9,808 nucleotides of DNA from NCBI GenBank assembly GCA_024710445.1, contig JANJUT010000199.1, forward strand, positions 1 to 9,808, written 5' to 3'. A program made the translations under genes and the position numbers. Source of the stretch: Thiobacillus sp. (GTDB taxonomy: Bacteria; Pseudomonadota; Gammaproteobacteria; Burkholderiales; Thiobacillaceae). The notes under the pieces were generated by a model, which was not told the origin of the DNA, ran no database searches, and worked only from the letters and a program-made list of their open reading frames with translations. Below, in pieces: positions 1 through 7,148 of this stretch. Every line of letters starts with the position of its first letter. The first letter of the stretch is position 1.

Positions 1-215
1 GCCGCCAATACCCGGACCGTCTGCCCCAGGCACATCACCGTCTGCCCACCACGGATTTTGGCCGTCTTGCGGCTTTCGGGCTGGTCATCCACGGTGACTT
101 CGCCATTTGCGATCATCAGTTTGCCCTGCCCGCCACTGTCAGCGATGCCAGTGAGCTTGAGCAGGTCGCACAGTGCAACGTATTCGCCACGCAGCTTGAA
201 TTCCTGGGTGTCCAT
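1..215 (-). CDS. S4-domain RNA-binding protein, YbcJ-like (3' end cut by window edge)
   Basis: I translated this frame by hand from an ATG at 215. It gives 71 codons with no stop before the window edge. The protein starts MDTQEFKLRGEYVALCDLLK and continues with a GxAxSGGQGKLMIANGEVTVDD stretch, then ESRKTAKIRGGQTV and a final VRVLA. This is the pattern of the small S4_2/YbcJ family, a single S4 fold of about 70 residues: a helix with LCDLLK, the SGGQ(A/G)K turn, the xGEVxVDGxxExRK strand-loop, and a closing K(I)xxGxxV. E. coli YbcJ is about 70 residues long, so the stop is probably only a few codons beyond position 1. S4 domains bind structured RNA; the exact target of this family is not established. 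GGAA at 222-225 lies 6 nt before the ATG as a modest ribosome-binding site. The gene follows DUF2818 after 18 nt, so the two are probably co-transcribed. A functional link to complex I is not shown. Confidence 0.85.
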   Translation of the reverse strand, partial: MDTQEFKLRGEYVALCDLLKLTGIADSGGQGKLMIANGEVTVDDQPESRKTAKIRGGQTVMCLGQTVRVLA

Positions 216-233
216 GCTTGATTCCGGCACGCC

Positions 234-536
234 TCAGGCGCCCCGCCTCCGCCACAGATAGCGGTATACGAACCCCGGATAGGCAAACACCACGAACAAC
301 GAGGCATTCACCGCGTAGAACTCCCAGTTCTGCCTGTGCACGTCGCCGAGCTTGCTTTCCAGCAGCCAGGCGATGCCGCCGACCACGAAGAACAGGACAA
401 CCAGTTCCAGCAGGCGCCAGGCAACATTTTTGCTGCCCACTTTGGGTTTGACGACGAAGAAAATACGCTCGGCGAGGAACGGCAGATTGGCGGCGATGAG
501 CGCCAGGATCAACAACAGGGTGGTGGAGAAATTCAC
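234..536 (-). CDS. DUF2818 family small membrane protein downstream of nuoN
   Basis: This 100-residue protein has three predicted membrane segments, at about residues 5-20, 43-59 and 77-93. The first loop is basic (KPKVGSKN, 30-37) and the C-terminus is YRYLWRRRGA. Length, layout and the NLPFLAERIFF motif match DUF2818, a family of unknown function that I know mainly from betaproteobacteria, where it typically sits directly after nuoN. The start is GTG at 536, preceded by GGAA (542-545) with a 5-nt spacer; no in-frame ATG gives a better start. By the positive-inside rule the basic loop and tail would face the cytoplasm, though with three segments the loops cannot all fit perfectly. The steady linkage to nuo suggests a role in assembly or stability of the membrane arm, but that is inference. 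It is separated from nuoN by 147 nt, more than any other gap here. Confidence 0.88.
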   Translation of the reverse strand: MNFSTTLLLILALIAANLPFLAERIFFVVKPKVGSKNVAWRLLELVVLFFVVGGIAWLLESKLGDVHRQNWEFYAVNASLFVVFAYPGFVYRYLWRRRGA

Positions 537-683
537 GGTGGTTCCAAAAAGCCAAGTAACGCCGGTGCAGACCTGTTCCGGCCGGGTTTGGTTCAGTTTC
601 TATGTGCCAAAGGCCTAGGCAAACATACTGCAGCCTTTCGACAGGTCAGGGCAAACGAGCGGTTGACCGCAAACAAGCCAGGT
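537..683. other. Intergenic gap between nuoN and DUF2818
   Basis: This 147-nt stretch holds no reading frame I would support. It contains a short palindrome at 659-670 (GCGGTTGACCGC), too tight to be a strong hairpin, and a 7-bp inverted repeat (GACCTGT at 570-576, ACAGGTC at 641-647). There is no GC-rich hairpin followed by a T-run on the minus strand. No clear sigma70 promoter with acceptable -35/-10 spacing is visible either. The simplest reading is that transcription continues through it into DUF2818. Confidence 0.5.
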
Positions 684-2138
684 TCAGAACGATGCGCCAA
701 TGGCATGCATGCAGACAGCCATCAAGGGCTGCGGCAGGATGCCCACCGCCAGGACGGCCAGTCCGTTGGCCGACATGATGACCCGGATGTCAGGGCTGAT
801 GGTAATCGGCGTGGTGTCGTGGGGCGTATCGAAATACATCAGCTTGACGATGCGCAGATAGTAGAACGCTCCCACCAGCGAGAACAGCACGGCCGCGACG
901 GCCAGCCAGACATAACCGATTTCGACCACGGACTGCAGCACCGCCAGCTTGGCGTAGAAACCTACGGTGGGCGGAACACCCGCCATCGAAAACATCAGCA
1001 GCAGCATCAGGAAAGCCAGCCATGGGCTGCGCCGGTTCAGACCCCTGAAATCTTCCAGTTGGTCGGATTCAAACCCGGCACGTGACAGCAGCAGAATCAT
1101 GCCGAAGCTGCCCAGGCTCATCAGCGCGTACACCAGCACGTAGAACATCGCGCTACCGTAGCCATTTTGCGAGCCCGCCAGTATGCCGAGCAGCATGAAG
1201 CCCATGTGCGAGATGGTGGAATACGCGAGCATGCGCTTGAGGTTCGATTGCGCGATGGCGGCGATGTTGCCGACGGCCATCGACAGCACGGCGAGGATCA
1301 CCAGCATGTCGCGCCATTCGGTGACCTGCGATTCCAGACCCTGGCCGAGGATGCGCACGACAAAGGCAAATGCGGCGATTTTGGGTGCGGAACCGATGAA
1401 CAGCGTCATTGCGGTGGGCGCGCCGTGATAGACGTCGGGCACCCACATGTGGAACGGCACCGCGCCGAGTTTGAATGCCAGGCCAGCGACGATGAAGACC
1501 ACGCCGAACACCAGCGGAATGCGCAGGTCGGTGCCATCCTGCAGGGCAATGGCCATGTCGCCCAGCGCCAGCGAGCCGGTGACGCCGTATACCATCGACA
1601 TGCCATAGAGCAGCATGCCCGAGGCCAGCGCGCCGAGTACAAAGTATTTCATCGCCGCCTCGGTCGCCACGCTGGAGTCGCGCTGCAGCGCGACCCTGGC
1701 ATACAGGGACAAGGACAGCAGTTCGAGACCCAGATACAAGGTCAGGAAGTGGCTGGCCGAGACCATCACCATCATGCCCAGCAGCGCAAACAGCGCCAGC
1801 ACAAAGAACTCGCCTTTATAGAGCCCGCGTTCGGTCAGGTAATCCCGCGAATACACCAGCACCACGGCCACGGTCAGGTACAGGAACAGTTTCAGCACAT
1901 CTGACAGCGGATCGTCGATGAAGAGACCGCCAAGCGCCAGCACCGGCATGGCGGATAAATCATGGGCGGTCAGGTATGCCGCGCCTGCCAGGGTGACCAG
2001 CGACAGCACATACGCCAGGTAACGCTTGCTGTCGTCGACGGCCGCATCGATGACCAGAATCAGGGACACCATGACCAGCACGAAAATCTCTGGCAAGGCG
2101 GGGGCGAATTGGGCGAATTGAATTGAGGCGGTGCTCAT
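684..2138 (-). CDS. nuoN: NADH-quinone oxidoreductase subunit N (antiporter-like pump)
   Basis: This is the antiporter-like membrane subunit of complex I closest to the peripheral arm among L, M and N. The 484 residues match the usual length for NuoN, with about 14 membrane segments. The expected pump residues are present: E139 in [10 protein letters not shown] (TM5), K223 in [15 protein letters not shown] (TM7), K253 in [10 protein letters not shown] (TM8) and K397 in [10 protein letters not shown] (TM12). The VYHGAPT motif (236-242) after the TM7 loop separates NuoN from NuoM and NuoL, which have other residues there. The ATG at 2138 follows the nuoM stop by 10 nt; the only Shine-Dalgarno-like bases are GAG inside the end of nuoM, so coupling to nuoM is likely. 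It is the last subunit gene of the operon. One slight oddity is [10 protein letters not shown] at 146-155, with Arg where I would expect a small or aliphatic residue. Confidence 0.97.
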   Translation of the reverse strand: MSTASIQFAQFAPALPEIFVLVMVSLILVIDAAVDDSKRYLAYVLSLVTLAGAAYLTAHDLSAMPVLALGGLFIDDPLSDVLKLFLYLTVAVVLVYSRDYLTERGLYKGEFFVLALFALLGMMVMVSASHFLTLYLGLELLSLSLYARVALQRDSSVATEAAMKYFVLGALASGMLLYGMSMVYGVTGSLALGDMAIALQDGTDLRIPLVFGVVFIVAGLAFKLGAVPFHMWVPDVYHGAPTAMTLFIGSAPKIAAFAFVVRILGQGLESQVTEWRDMLVILAVLSMAVGNIAAIAQSNLKRMLAYSTISHMGFMLLGILAGSQNGYGSAMFYVLVYALMSLGSFGMILLLSRAGFESDQLEDFRGLNRRSPWLAFLMLLLMFSMAGVPPTVGFYAKLAVLQSVVEIGYVWLAVAAVLFSLVGAFYYLRIVKLMYFDTPHDTTPITISPDIRVIMSANGLAVLAVGILPQPLMAVCMHAIGASF

Positions 2139-2148
2139 AGTCGTGCGC

Positions 2149-3633
2149 TCACGGTAATTTGCTTTGGGCGACGTGCGCCAACAGGTCGACCACGGATACG
2201 TGCATCACGTCGGTGAACGGCCTGGGATAGAGGCCCATGGCCAGTACGCAGACGGCCAGCACGCCGAGCAACAGGATCTCGCGCGCGTTGACGTCGCGCA
2301 TGTCCTCGACGTGCGGGTTGGTGACCGATCCGAACACCACGCGCTTGTACATCCACAAGGTGTAAGCCGCGCCGAAGATCAGGGTAGTGGCGGCGACGAA
2401 GGCAAACCAGAAATTGACCTTGACCGCGGCCATGATGACCATGAACTCGCCCACGAAGCCGCTGGTGGCCGGCAGGCCGGCATTGGCCATGGCAAACAGC
2501 ATGAAGAAAGCGGCGAATACCGGCATCTTGTTGACCAGACCGCCGTAATCCTTGATCTGGCGCGAATGCAGGCGGTCGTACATGACGCCAATGCAGAGGA
2601 ACAGCGCGGCCGAGACAAAGCCGTGCGAGATCATCTGCACCAGGCCGCCCTCGACGCCCATCGGGTTGAACATGAAGAAGCCGAGGGTGACGAAGCCCAT
2701 GTGGGCGATCGACGAATAGGCGATGAGCTTCTTCATGTCGGCCTGCACCAACGCGACCAGGCCGATATAGGCCACGGCGATCAGCGACAGCATGATGACA
2801 AACCAGGCGAACTCGTGGCTGGCATCCGGCAGGATCGGCAGGATGAAGCGCAGGAAGCCGTAGGCGCCGACCTTGAGCGTAATCGCCGCCAGCACCACCG
2901 AACCGCCGGTGGGGGCCTCGACGTGTGCATCCGGCAACCAGGTATGCACCGGCCACATCGGCACCTTGACCCCGAATGCCAGCAGGAAGGCGAAGAACAT
3001 CAGCGTCTGCGCCGTCATGCCTAGCGCGGTGGCATGCCAGGTCTGGATGTCGAAGCTGCCACCCGACTGGAAATACAGATAGATCATCGACACCAGCATC
3101 AGTAGCGAACCAAGCAGGGTGTAAAGGAAGAACTTGAACGCGGCGTAGACGCGGTTCGGCCCGCCCCACACGCCGACGATCAGGTACAGCGGAATCAGCA
3201 TGCCCTCGAAGAAGACATAGAACAGGATGCCGTCGAGCGCGGCGAACACGCCGTTGATGAGTCCGGACATGATCAGGAAGGCAGCCATGTATTGTGCGAC
3301 CTTGTCCTGGATGACCTGCCAGCCGGCGATCACCACCAGCACGGTGATGAAGCTGTTCAGCAGGATCAGCGGCATCGAAATGCCGTCGACGCCTAGATGA
3401 TAATGAACGTTGAAAGCTGGAATCCACGCCGCCTTCTCCACAAACTGCATGCTTGAGGTGGCGGTATTGAAATCGCTCACCAGCGGGAGTGCCACGATCA
3501 GTCCAAGCAGCGCCCCAGCCAATGCCACCCAGCGGGCAAGCGCTGCGTTGCGATCCGAGCCTGTGGCGAGTACCGCCACTCCGGCCAGAATCGGGACCCA
3601 GATGACGAGAGAGAGAATCGACTGTCCGAACAT
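2149..3633 (-). CDS. nuoM: NADH-quinone oxidoreductase subunit M (antiporter-like pump)
   Basis: This is the middle antiporter-like subunit of the membrane arm, which couples quinone reduction to proton translocation. It has 494 residues and about 14 membrane segments. The ionisable residues of the proton path are in place: E143 in FFEGMLIP (TM5), K223 in [15 protein letters not shown] (TM7), K254 in [10 protein letters not shown] (TM8) and E396 in GFVGEFMVI (TM12). A Glu in TM12, where NuoL and NuoN have Lys, is the mark of NuoM. The [14 protein letters not shown] motif (236-249) and the [13 protein letters not shown] segment (301-313) are typical. The ATG at 3633 lies 10 nt after the nuoL stop. 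The bases before it (AACCATACCC) hold no Shine-Dalgarno sequence, so translation probably depends on ribosomes finishing nuoL. A long overlapping frame on the same strand is a shadow of this gene. Confidence 0.98.
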   Translation of the reverse strand: MFGQSILSLVIWVPILAGVAVLATGSDRNAALARWVALAGALLGLIVALPLVSDFNTATSSMQFVEKAAWIPAFNVHYHLGVDGISMPLILLNSFITVLVVIAGWQVIQDKVAQYMAAFLIMSGLINGVFAALDGILFYVFFEGMLIPLYLIVGVWGGPNRVYAAFKFFLYTLLGSLLMLVSMIYLYFQSGGSFDIQTWHATALGMTAQTLMFFAFLLAFGVKVPMWPVHTWLPDAHVEAPTGGSVVLAAITLKVGAYGFLRFILPILPDASHEFAWFVIMLSLIAVAYIGLVALVQADMKKLIAYSSIAHMGFVTLGFFMFNPMGVEGGLVQMISHGFVSAALFLCIGVMYDRLHSRQIKDYGGLVNKMPVFAAFFMLFAMANAGLPATSGFVGEFMVIMAAVKVNFWFAFVAATTLIFGAAYTLWMYKRVVFGSVTNPHVEDMRDVNAREILLLGVLAVCVLAMGLYPRPFTDVMHVSVVDLLAHVAQSKLP

Positions 3634-3643
3634 GGGTATGGTT

Positions 3644-5635
3644 TTATGTAAGTCGCGCGAACCACGTTACCAGGGCAAACACCCCGATCAGCATGGCAAA
3701 CGCGTAATGGTAGATGTAACCGGACTGGAAGGCCTTGACCAGGCGGGACAGGCGTTCGACCAGATGCGCCGAACCATTGACGATCAGGCCGTCGATCACC
3801 GTCTGGTCACCGCGCCGCCACAGGCTGCCGCCCAGCAGGCGCGCGCCCTTGGCGAAGACGGCGCTGTAAAACTCGTCAAACCAGTATTTGTTGACCAGCA
3901 TGCTGTGGATGAAGCTGAAGCGCTTTTGAATCGCGGCAGGAATGTCCGGACGCTTGAGATAGAAGAATGCCGACAGGCCCACGCCTGCAGCCGCCAGCCA
4001 GAATGGCAGCGTGGTGACCGCATGCAGGGCCATCGCCACCGCACCGTGAAACTCCTGATTGAGTTCATGCATCACCGGATGACGGTCGGCGACATAAATG
4101 GCATTGCCAAAGAAGTCACCGAATAGCATCGGCTCGATGGTCATGTAGCCGATCGCCAGAGAAGGCAAGGCCAGCGCTAGCAATGGCCCGGTCACCACCC
4201 ACGGGGTTTCGTGCGGCGTGCCGCCATGATGGCCATGGTCGTCGTGCCCATGGTGAGGCGCATGGTGGAAGCGTTCCTTGCCATGGAACACCAGGAAGTA
4301 CATGCGGAACGAGTAGAAGGCGGTGACAAACACCCCGATCAGCACGGCCCAGTAAGCCAGATCGGCCACCGGCAGATGCGACAGCTTGACTGCCTCGATG
4401 ATGGTTTCCTTTGAATAGAAACCCGACAGGAATGGCGTACCGATCAGTGCCAGCGAGCCGATCAGCGAAGTGATCCAGGTGATCGGCATGTATTTCTTCA
4501 GGCCGCCCATGTAGCGGATGTCCTGATTGTGGTGCACGGCGATGATGACCGAACCCGCCGCCAGGAACAGCAGCGCCTTGAAAAAGGCATGCGTCATCAG
4601 GTGGAACACCGCCACCGAATAGGCCGACGCGCCGAGCGCGACGGTCATGTAGCCCAGCTGCGACAGCGTCGAATACGCCACCACGCGCTTGATATCGTTC
4701 TGCACGATGCCAAGAAAACCCATGAACAGCGCGGTGATCGCGCCAATGACCATGATGAAGCTGAGTGCGATGTCGGACAGTTCGTACAGCGGCGACATGC
4801 GCGCGACCATGAAAATGCCGGCGGTGACCATCGTCGCTGCGTGGATCAGCGCGGAAATCGGTGTCGGGCCTTCCATCGAATCGGGCAGCCAGACATGCAG
4901 TGGAAACTGTGCCGACTTACCCATTGCGCCGATAAATAAAAGTATCCCGATCACCGTCATCAATTTCCACGGTGTGTCGGGCCACAGGGTGATGGTTTCG
5001 CGGGCCAGTTGCGGCGCCTTGGCAAATACCGTGGCGTAATCGAGTGTGCCGAAATGCGCCAGCACCAGGCCGATACCGAGGATGAAGCCGAAATCGCCGA
5101 CCCGGTTGACCAGGAAGGCCTTGAGGTTGGCGTAGATCGCCGTTTCCCGGGTGTACCAGAAACCGATCAGCAGATACGACACCAGACCCACCGCTTCCCA
5201 GCCGAAAAACAGTTGCAGGAAATTGTTGCTCATCACCAGCATCAGCATCGAGAAGGTGAACAGCGAGATATAGCTGAAGAAACGCTGGTAGCCGGGGTCG
5301 TCCTGCATGTAGCCAATGGTGTAGATATGCACCATCAGCGAGACGAAGGTGACGACCAGCATCATCATGGTCGTCAGCGAGTCGATCAGGAAACCCACCT
5401 CCAGGCGCAGGTCGCCCAGCACCATCCAGGTGTAGACCGTGCCGTTGTAGGTGTGGCCGGCGAGCACGTCCTGGAATATCAGCACCGAGGCGATGAACGA
5501 CACTGCCACGCCGGCGATGGTCACGATGTGCGACAGGCTGCGGCCGATGACGCGGCCAAACAGCCCGGCCACGATTGCGCCGAACAGGGGCGCCAGCGGC
5601 ACGATGAGATAAAGCGTCTGCATGTCCATCCGCAT
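3644..5635 (-). CDS. nuoL: NADH-quinone oxidoreductase subunit L (distal antiporter-like pump)
   Basis: This is the distal pump of the membrane arm. The 663 residues include about 16 membrane segments and the long C-terminal lateral helix region (about 565-635) that runs along NuoM and NuoN, ending in a last anchor (640-660). Family residues are present: E147 in GWEAVGLVSYLLIGFW (TM5), K240 in GAMGKSAQFPLHVWLPD (TM7), the SMEGPTPISALIHAATMV motif (253-270), and K409 in SGFYSKETI (TM12). A His-rich loop (457-470, ten His) sits between TM13 and TM14. The first ATG (5635) overlaps the nuoK stop as TGATG. Two more in-frame ATGs follow at 5629 and 5623. The AAAGG at the end of nuoK is only 3 nt from the first ATG but 9 nt from the second, so the start at 5629 (MDMQTLYL) is as likely; many homologues begin close to MQTLYL. 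Confidence 0.97.
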   Translation of the reverse strand: MRMDMQTLYLIVPLAPLFGAIVAGLFGRVIGRSLSHIVTIAGVAVSFIASVLIFQDVLAGHTYNGTVYTWMVLGDLRLEVGFLIDSLTTMMMLVVTFVSLMVHIYTIGYMQDDPGYQRFFSYISLFTFSMLMLVMSNNFLQLFFGWEAVGLVSYLLIGFWYTRETAIYANLKAFLVNRVGDFGFILGIGLVLAHFGTLDYATVFAKAPQLARETITLWPDTPWKLMTVIGILLFIGAMGKSAQFPLHVWLPDSMEGPTPISALIHAATMVTAGIFMVARMSPLYELSDIALSFIMVIGAITALFMGFLGIVQNDIKRVVAYSTLSQLGYMTVALGASAYSVAVFHLMTHAFFKALLFLAAGSVIIAVHHNQDIRYMGGLKKYMPITWITSLIGSLALIGTPFLSGFYSKETIIEAVKLSHLPVADLAYWAVLIGVFVTAFYSFRMYFLVFHGKERFHHAPHHGHDDHGHHGGTPHETPWVVTGPLLALALPSLAIGYMTIEPMLFGDFFGNAIYVADRHPVMHELNQEFHGAVAMALHAVTTLPFWLAAAGVGLSAFFYLKRPDIPAAIQKRFSFIHSMLVNKYWFDEFYSAVFAKGARLLGGSLWRRGDQTVIDGLIVNGSAHLVERLSRLVKAFQSGYIYHYAFAMLIGVFALVTWFARLT

Positions 5636-5940
5636 CAGCCTTTCAGTTGGTCGAGGTCATCGACGTTGATGGTGTGCAGGTTGCGGAACAACACCACCAG
5701 GATCGCCAGACCGATGGCGGATTCTGCCGCCGCAACAGTCAGGATGAAGAAGACGAAGATCTGCCCGTGAATATCGCCAAGGTAATGCGAGAACGCGATG
5801 AAGTTCATGTTCACCGCCAGCAGCATCAGTTCGATGGCCATCAGCAGGATGATCACGTTCTTGCGGTTGAGAAAGATGCCCAGCACGCTGATGGCAAACA
5901 GGATGCCGCCCAGCACCAGGTAGTGCGATAAGGAAATCAT
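5635..5940 (-). CDS. nuoK: NADH-quinone oxidoreductase subunit K
   Basis: This is a small membrane subunit (101 residues, three membrane segments at about 5-22, 29-49 and 61-86), homologous to MrpC and mitochondrial ND4L. It links the quinone-chamber side to the pumps and carries two buried glutamates: E37 in [13 protein letters not shown] and E73 in [13 protein letters not shown]. These match E36 and E72 of E. coli NuoK. The ATG at 5940 has the best ribosome-binding site in the window, AGGAG at 5948-5952 with a 7-nt spacer. That site is part of a small hairpin in a 61-nt leader. The stop overlaps the nuoL start by one base (TGATG), so the level of nuoK translation probably also sets that of nuoL. 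Confidence 0.98.
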   Translation of the reverse strand: MISLSHYLVLGGILFAISVLGIFLNRKNVIILLMAIELMLLAVNMNFIAFSHYLGDIHGQIFVFFILTVAAAESAIGLAILVVLFRNLHTINVDDLDQLKG

Positions 5941-5945
5941 GCGAG

Positions 5946-5960
5946 CGCTCCTCTGGAGCG
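5946..5960 (-). promoter_or_regulatory. Hairpin covering the nuoK Shine-Dalgarno sequence
   Basis: On the transcript the sequence reads CGCTCC-AGA-GGAGCG: a perfect 6-bp stem (5 of 6 pairs G-C) with a 3-nt loop. The Shine-Dalgarno AGGAG (5948-5952) lies in the loop and 3' stem arm, and the nuoK ATG follows the hairpin by 5 nt. If folded, the hairpin would pair most of the ribosome-binding site. The stem and the overlap are seen directly; a regulatory effect is inferred. A ribosome finishing nuoJ stops 42 nt upstream of the stem, so it would not be certain to open it. Confidence 0.5.
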
Positions 5961-5988
5961 GTGAAGGCTGAAGGGTGAAGGGTGAAGG
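5961..5988. repeat. Four tandem 7-bp units (GTGAAGG) in the nuoJ-nuoK gap
   Basis: On the + strand the four contiguous units are GTGAAGG, CTGAAGG, GTGAAGG and GTGAAGG; only one base of 28 departs from a perfect heptamer array. On the transcript it is a pyrimidine-rich CCTTCAC repeat. It lies just upstream of the hairpin and fills about half of the only sizeable gap between nuoG and nuoN. Heptamer arrays between genes are known as dispersed short tandem repeats in some bacteria; whether this one recurs elsewhere in this genome cannot be seen here. Confidence 0.75.
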
Positions 5989-6001
5989 ATGCGGTTCATG
6001 C

Positions 6002-6640
6002 TCATGCCTTCCCCTCCTCTGCGCCCGGCTTCTTCTCCGCCTGCATTTTCACGATGCGCAGACGATCATTGCGCTTGACCTTGACCTGCTCGGCCGGGTC
6101 GATGTACTTGCTGTCCTTGCGGCGCCGCAGCGTCAGCGCAATCGCAGCGACGATCGCCACCAGCAGGATCACTGCAGCCAGCTCAAACGCATAGACATAG
6201 TCGGTATAGATCAGCCGCCCGAGTTCCTTGGTGTTGCTGTAGTCGGCGGGATGTGGCGCCGGCGTGCCCATCACCTCAAGGCCGAAATGGCGGCTGCCCA
6301 GAATCAGCACCATTTCAAACACGATCAGAGCCGCTATCGGACCTGCAATTGGCAACGTTTTCCAGAAGCCTTCGCGCAAGTGCTCCAGGTTGATGTCGAG
6401 CATCATCACCACGAACAGGAACAGCACCATCACCGCGCCGACGTATACCAGGACCAGGGTGATGGCGAGAAACTCGGCCTCCAGCAGCATCCACAAACCG
6501 GCCGCGGTGAAGAACGCCAGCACCAGAAACAGGGCGGCATGCACCGGGTTGCGCGCAGTGATTACGCGCAGCCCGGCAAGCACCAGGATGGCGGCAAGAA
6601 AATAAAAGATCGCTGTCGTATAAGTCATGTTGGGTGTCAT
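6002..6640 (-). CDS. nuoJ: NADH-quinone oxidoreductase subunit J
   Basis: This membrane subunit is homologous to mitochondrial ND6 and has five predicted membrane segments. The diagnostic segment [19 protein letters not shown] (about 63-81 counting from the ATG at 6640) is the TM3 helix that in solved structures carries a pi-bulge near the conserved Tyr/Gly and takes part in coupling. The early [20 protein letters not shown] motif is also typical. After the last membrane segment (about 150-171) comes a basic, charged cytoplasmic tail of about 40 residues, longer than in E. coli. The start is uncertain. ATG at 6640 has a weak GAG 5 nt upstream of a short spacer, while ATG at 6628 ([10 protein letters not shown]) fits the N-terminus of homologues better but lacks a Shine-Dalgarno sequence. 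A TTG at 6643 is less likely. The gene starts about 12 nt after nuoI. Confidence 0.96.
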   Translation of the reverse strand: MTPNMTYTTAIFYFLAAILVLAGLRVITARNPVHAALFLVLAFFTAAGLWMLLEAEFLAITLVLVYVGAVMVLFLFVVMMLDINLEHLREGFWKTLPIAGPIAALIVFEMVLILGSRHFGLEVMGTPAPHPADYSNTKELGRLIYTDYVYAFELAAVILLVAIVAAIALTLRRRKDSKYIDPAEQVKVKRNDRLRIVKMQAEKKPGAEEGKA

Positions 6641-6652
6641 CAATACTCGACG

Positions 6653-7141
6653 TTAGCGGTACCTGGCATCCGCCGCGCGGTCTTTCGCAATCTGTTCTTC
6701 ATGCTGGTCGCCAATGGCGAGCAGCATGGGCTTGGTGTAAACCAGGTCGCCGCGCTTTTCGCCGTGATATTCGAGAATGCGGGTTTCGACTATGGAATCG
6801 ACCGGGCAGGATTCCTCGCAGAAGCCGCAGAAGATGCACTTGGTCAGGTCGATGTCGTAGCGCGTGGTGCGGCGGGTGCCGTCGTCGCGCTTTTCCGATT
6901 CGATGGTGATGGCCAGCGCCGGGCATACCGCCTCGCACAGTTTGCAGGCGATGCATCGCTCCTCGCCGTTGGGGTAGCGGCGCAAGGCATGCAAACCCCG
7001 GAAACGCGGTGATTGCGGGGTTTTTTCTTCCGGATACTGCACCGTGATCTTGCGCGCGAACAGGTGACGCCCGGTGAGCATCATGCCGCGCAGCAGTTCG
7101 ATCAATAGCAGGCTGCCAAAGAAATTCGTGATCCGTTTCAT
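6653..7141 (-). CDS. nuoI: NADH-quinone oxidoreductase subunit I (two [4Fe-4S] clusters)
   Basis: This is the peripheral-arm ferredoxin-like subunit that passes electrons through clusters N6a and N6b towards N2 in NuoB. The 162 residues carry two perfect motifs, [12 protein letters not shown] (C63, C66, C69, C73) and [12 protein letters not shown] (C102, C105, C108, C112). By the usual 8Fe ferredoxin rule the first three Cys of one motif share a cluster with the last Cys of the other. The N-terminal amphipathic stretch (about 1-30) seats the protein on the membrane near NuoH. I chose the ATG at 7141 ([10 protein letters not shown]): it falls 7 nt after the nuoH stop, gives the usual length, and fits homologues that begin close to xFFGSLLLxEL. 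A frame-open start at 7168 would add nine residues and overlap nuoH, which is less likely. It is very close to betaproteobacterial NuoI. Confidence 0.97.
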   Translation of the reverse strand: MKRITNFFGSLLLIELLRGMMLTGRHLFARKITVQYPEEKTPQSPRFRGLHALRRYPNGEERCIACKLCEAVCPALAITIESEKRDDGTRRTTRYDIDLTKCIFCGFCEESCPVDSIVETRILEYHGEKRGDLVYTKPMLLAIGDQHEEQIAKDRAADARYR

Positions 7142-7148
7142 GGCGCGC

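Noticed and set aside
537..683. Possible terminator or promoter in the nuoN-DUF2818 gap
   Set aside because: The TTTTT at 545-549 region on the transcript is not preceded by a stable hairpin, and -35-like hexamers (such as TTGGCA) lack a -10 at 16-18 nt.
336..1904. Long open frames on the + strand (336-1085 and 1167-1904)
   Set aside because: They lie antisense to nuoN (and the gap after it). Their products are rich in His, Gln, Arg and Asp with no recognisable domain, as expected from the complement of GC-rich membrane-protein codons.
2135..3427. A 430-codon frame on the same strand as nuoM
   Set aside because: It is the shifted frame of nuoM, Arg-rich and without membrane segments; nuoM itself has all family motifs.
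5009..7012. Long open frames on the + strand (5009-5770 and 5975-7012)
   Set aside because: They are antisense to nuoL, nuoK, nuoJ and nuoI, which are intact and highly conserved. Composition is His/Gln-rich and no family is recognisable.
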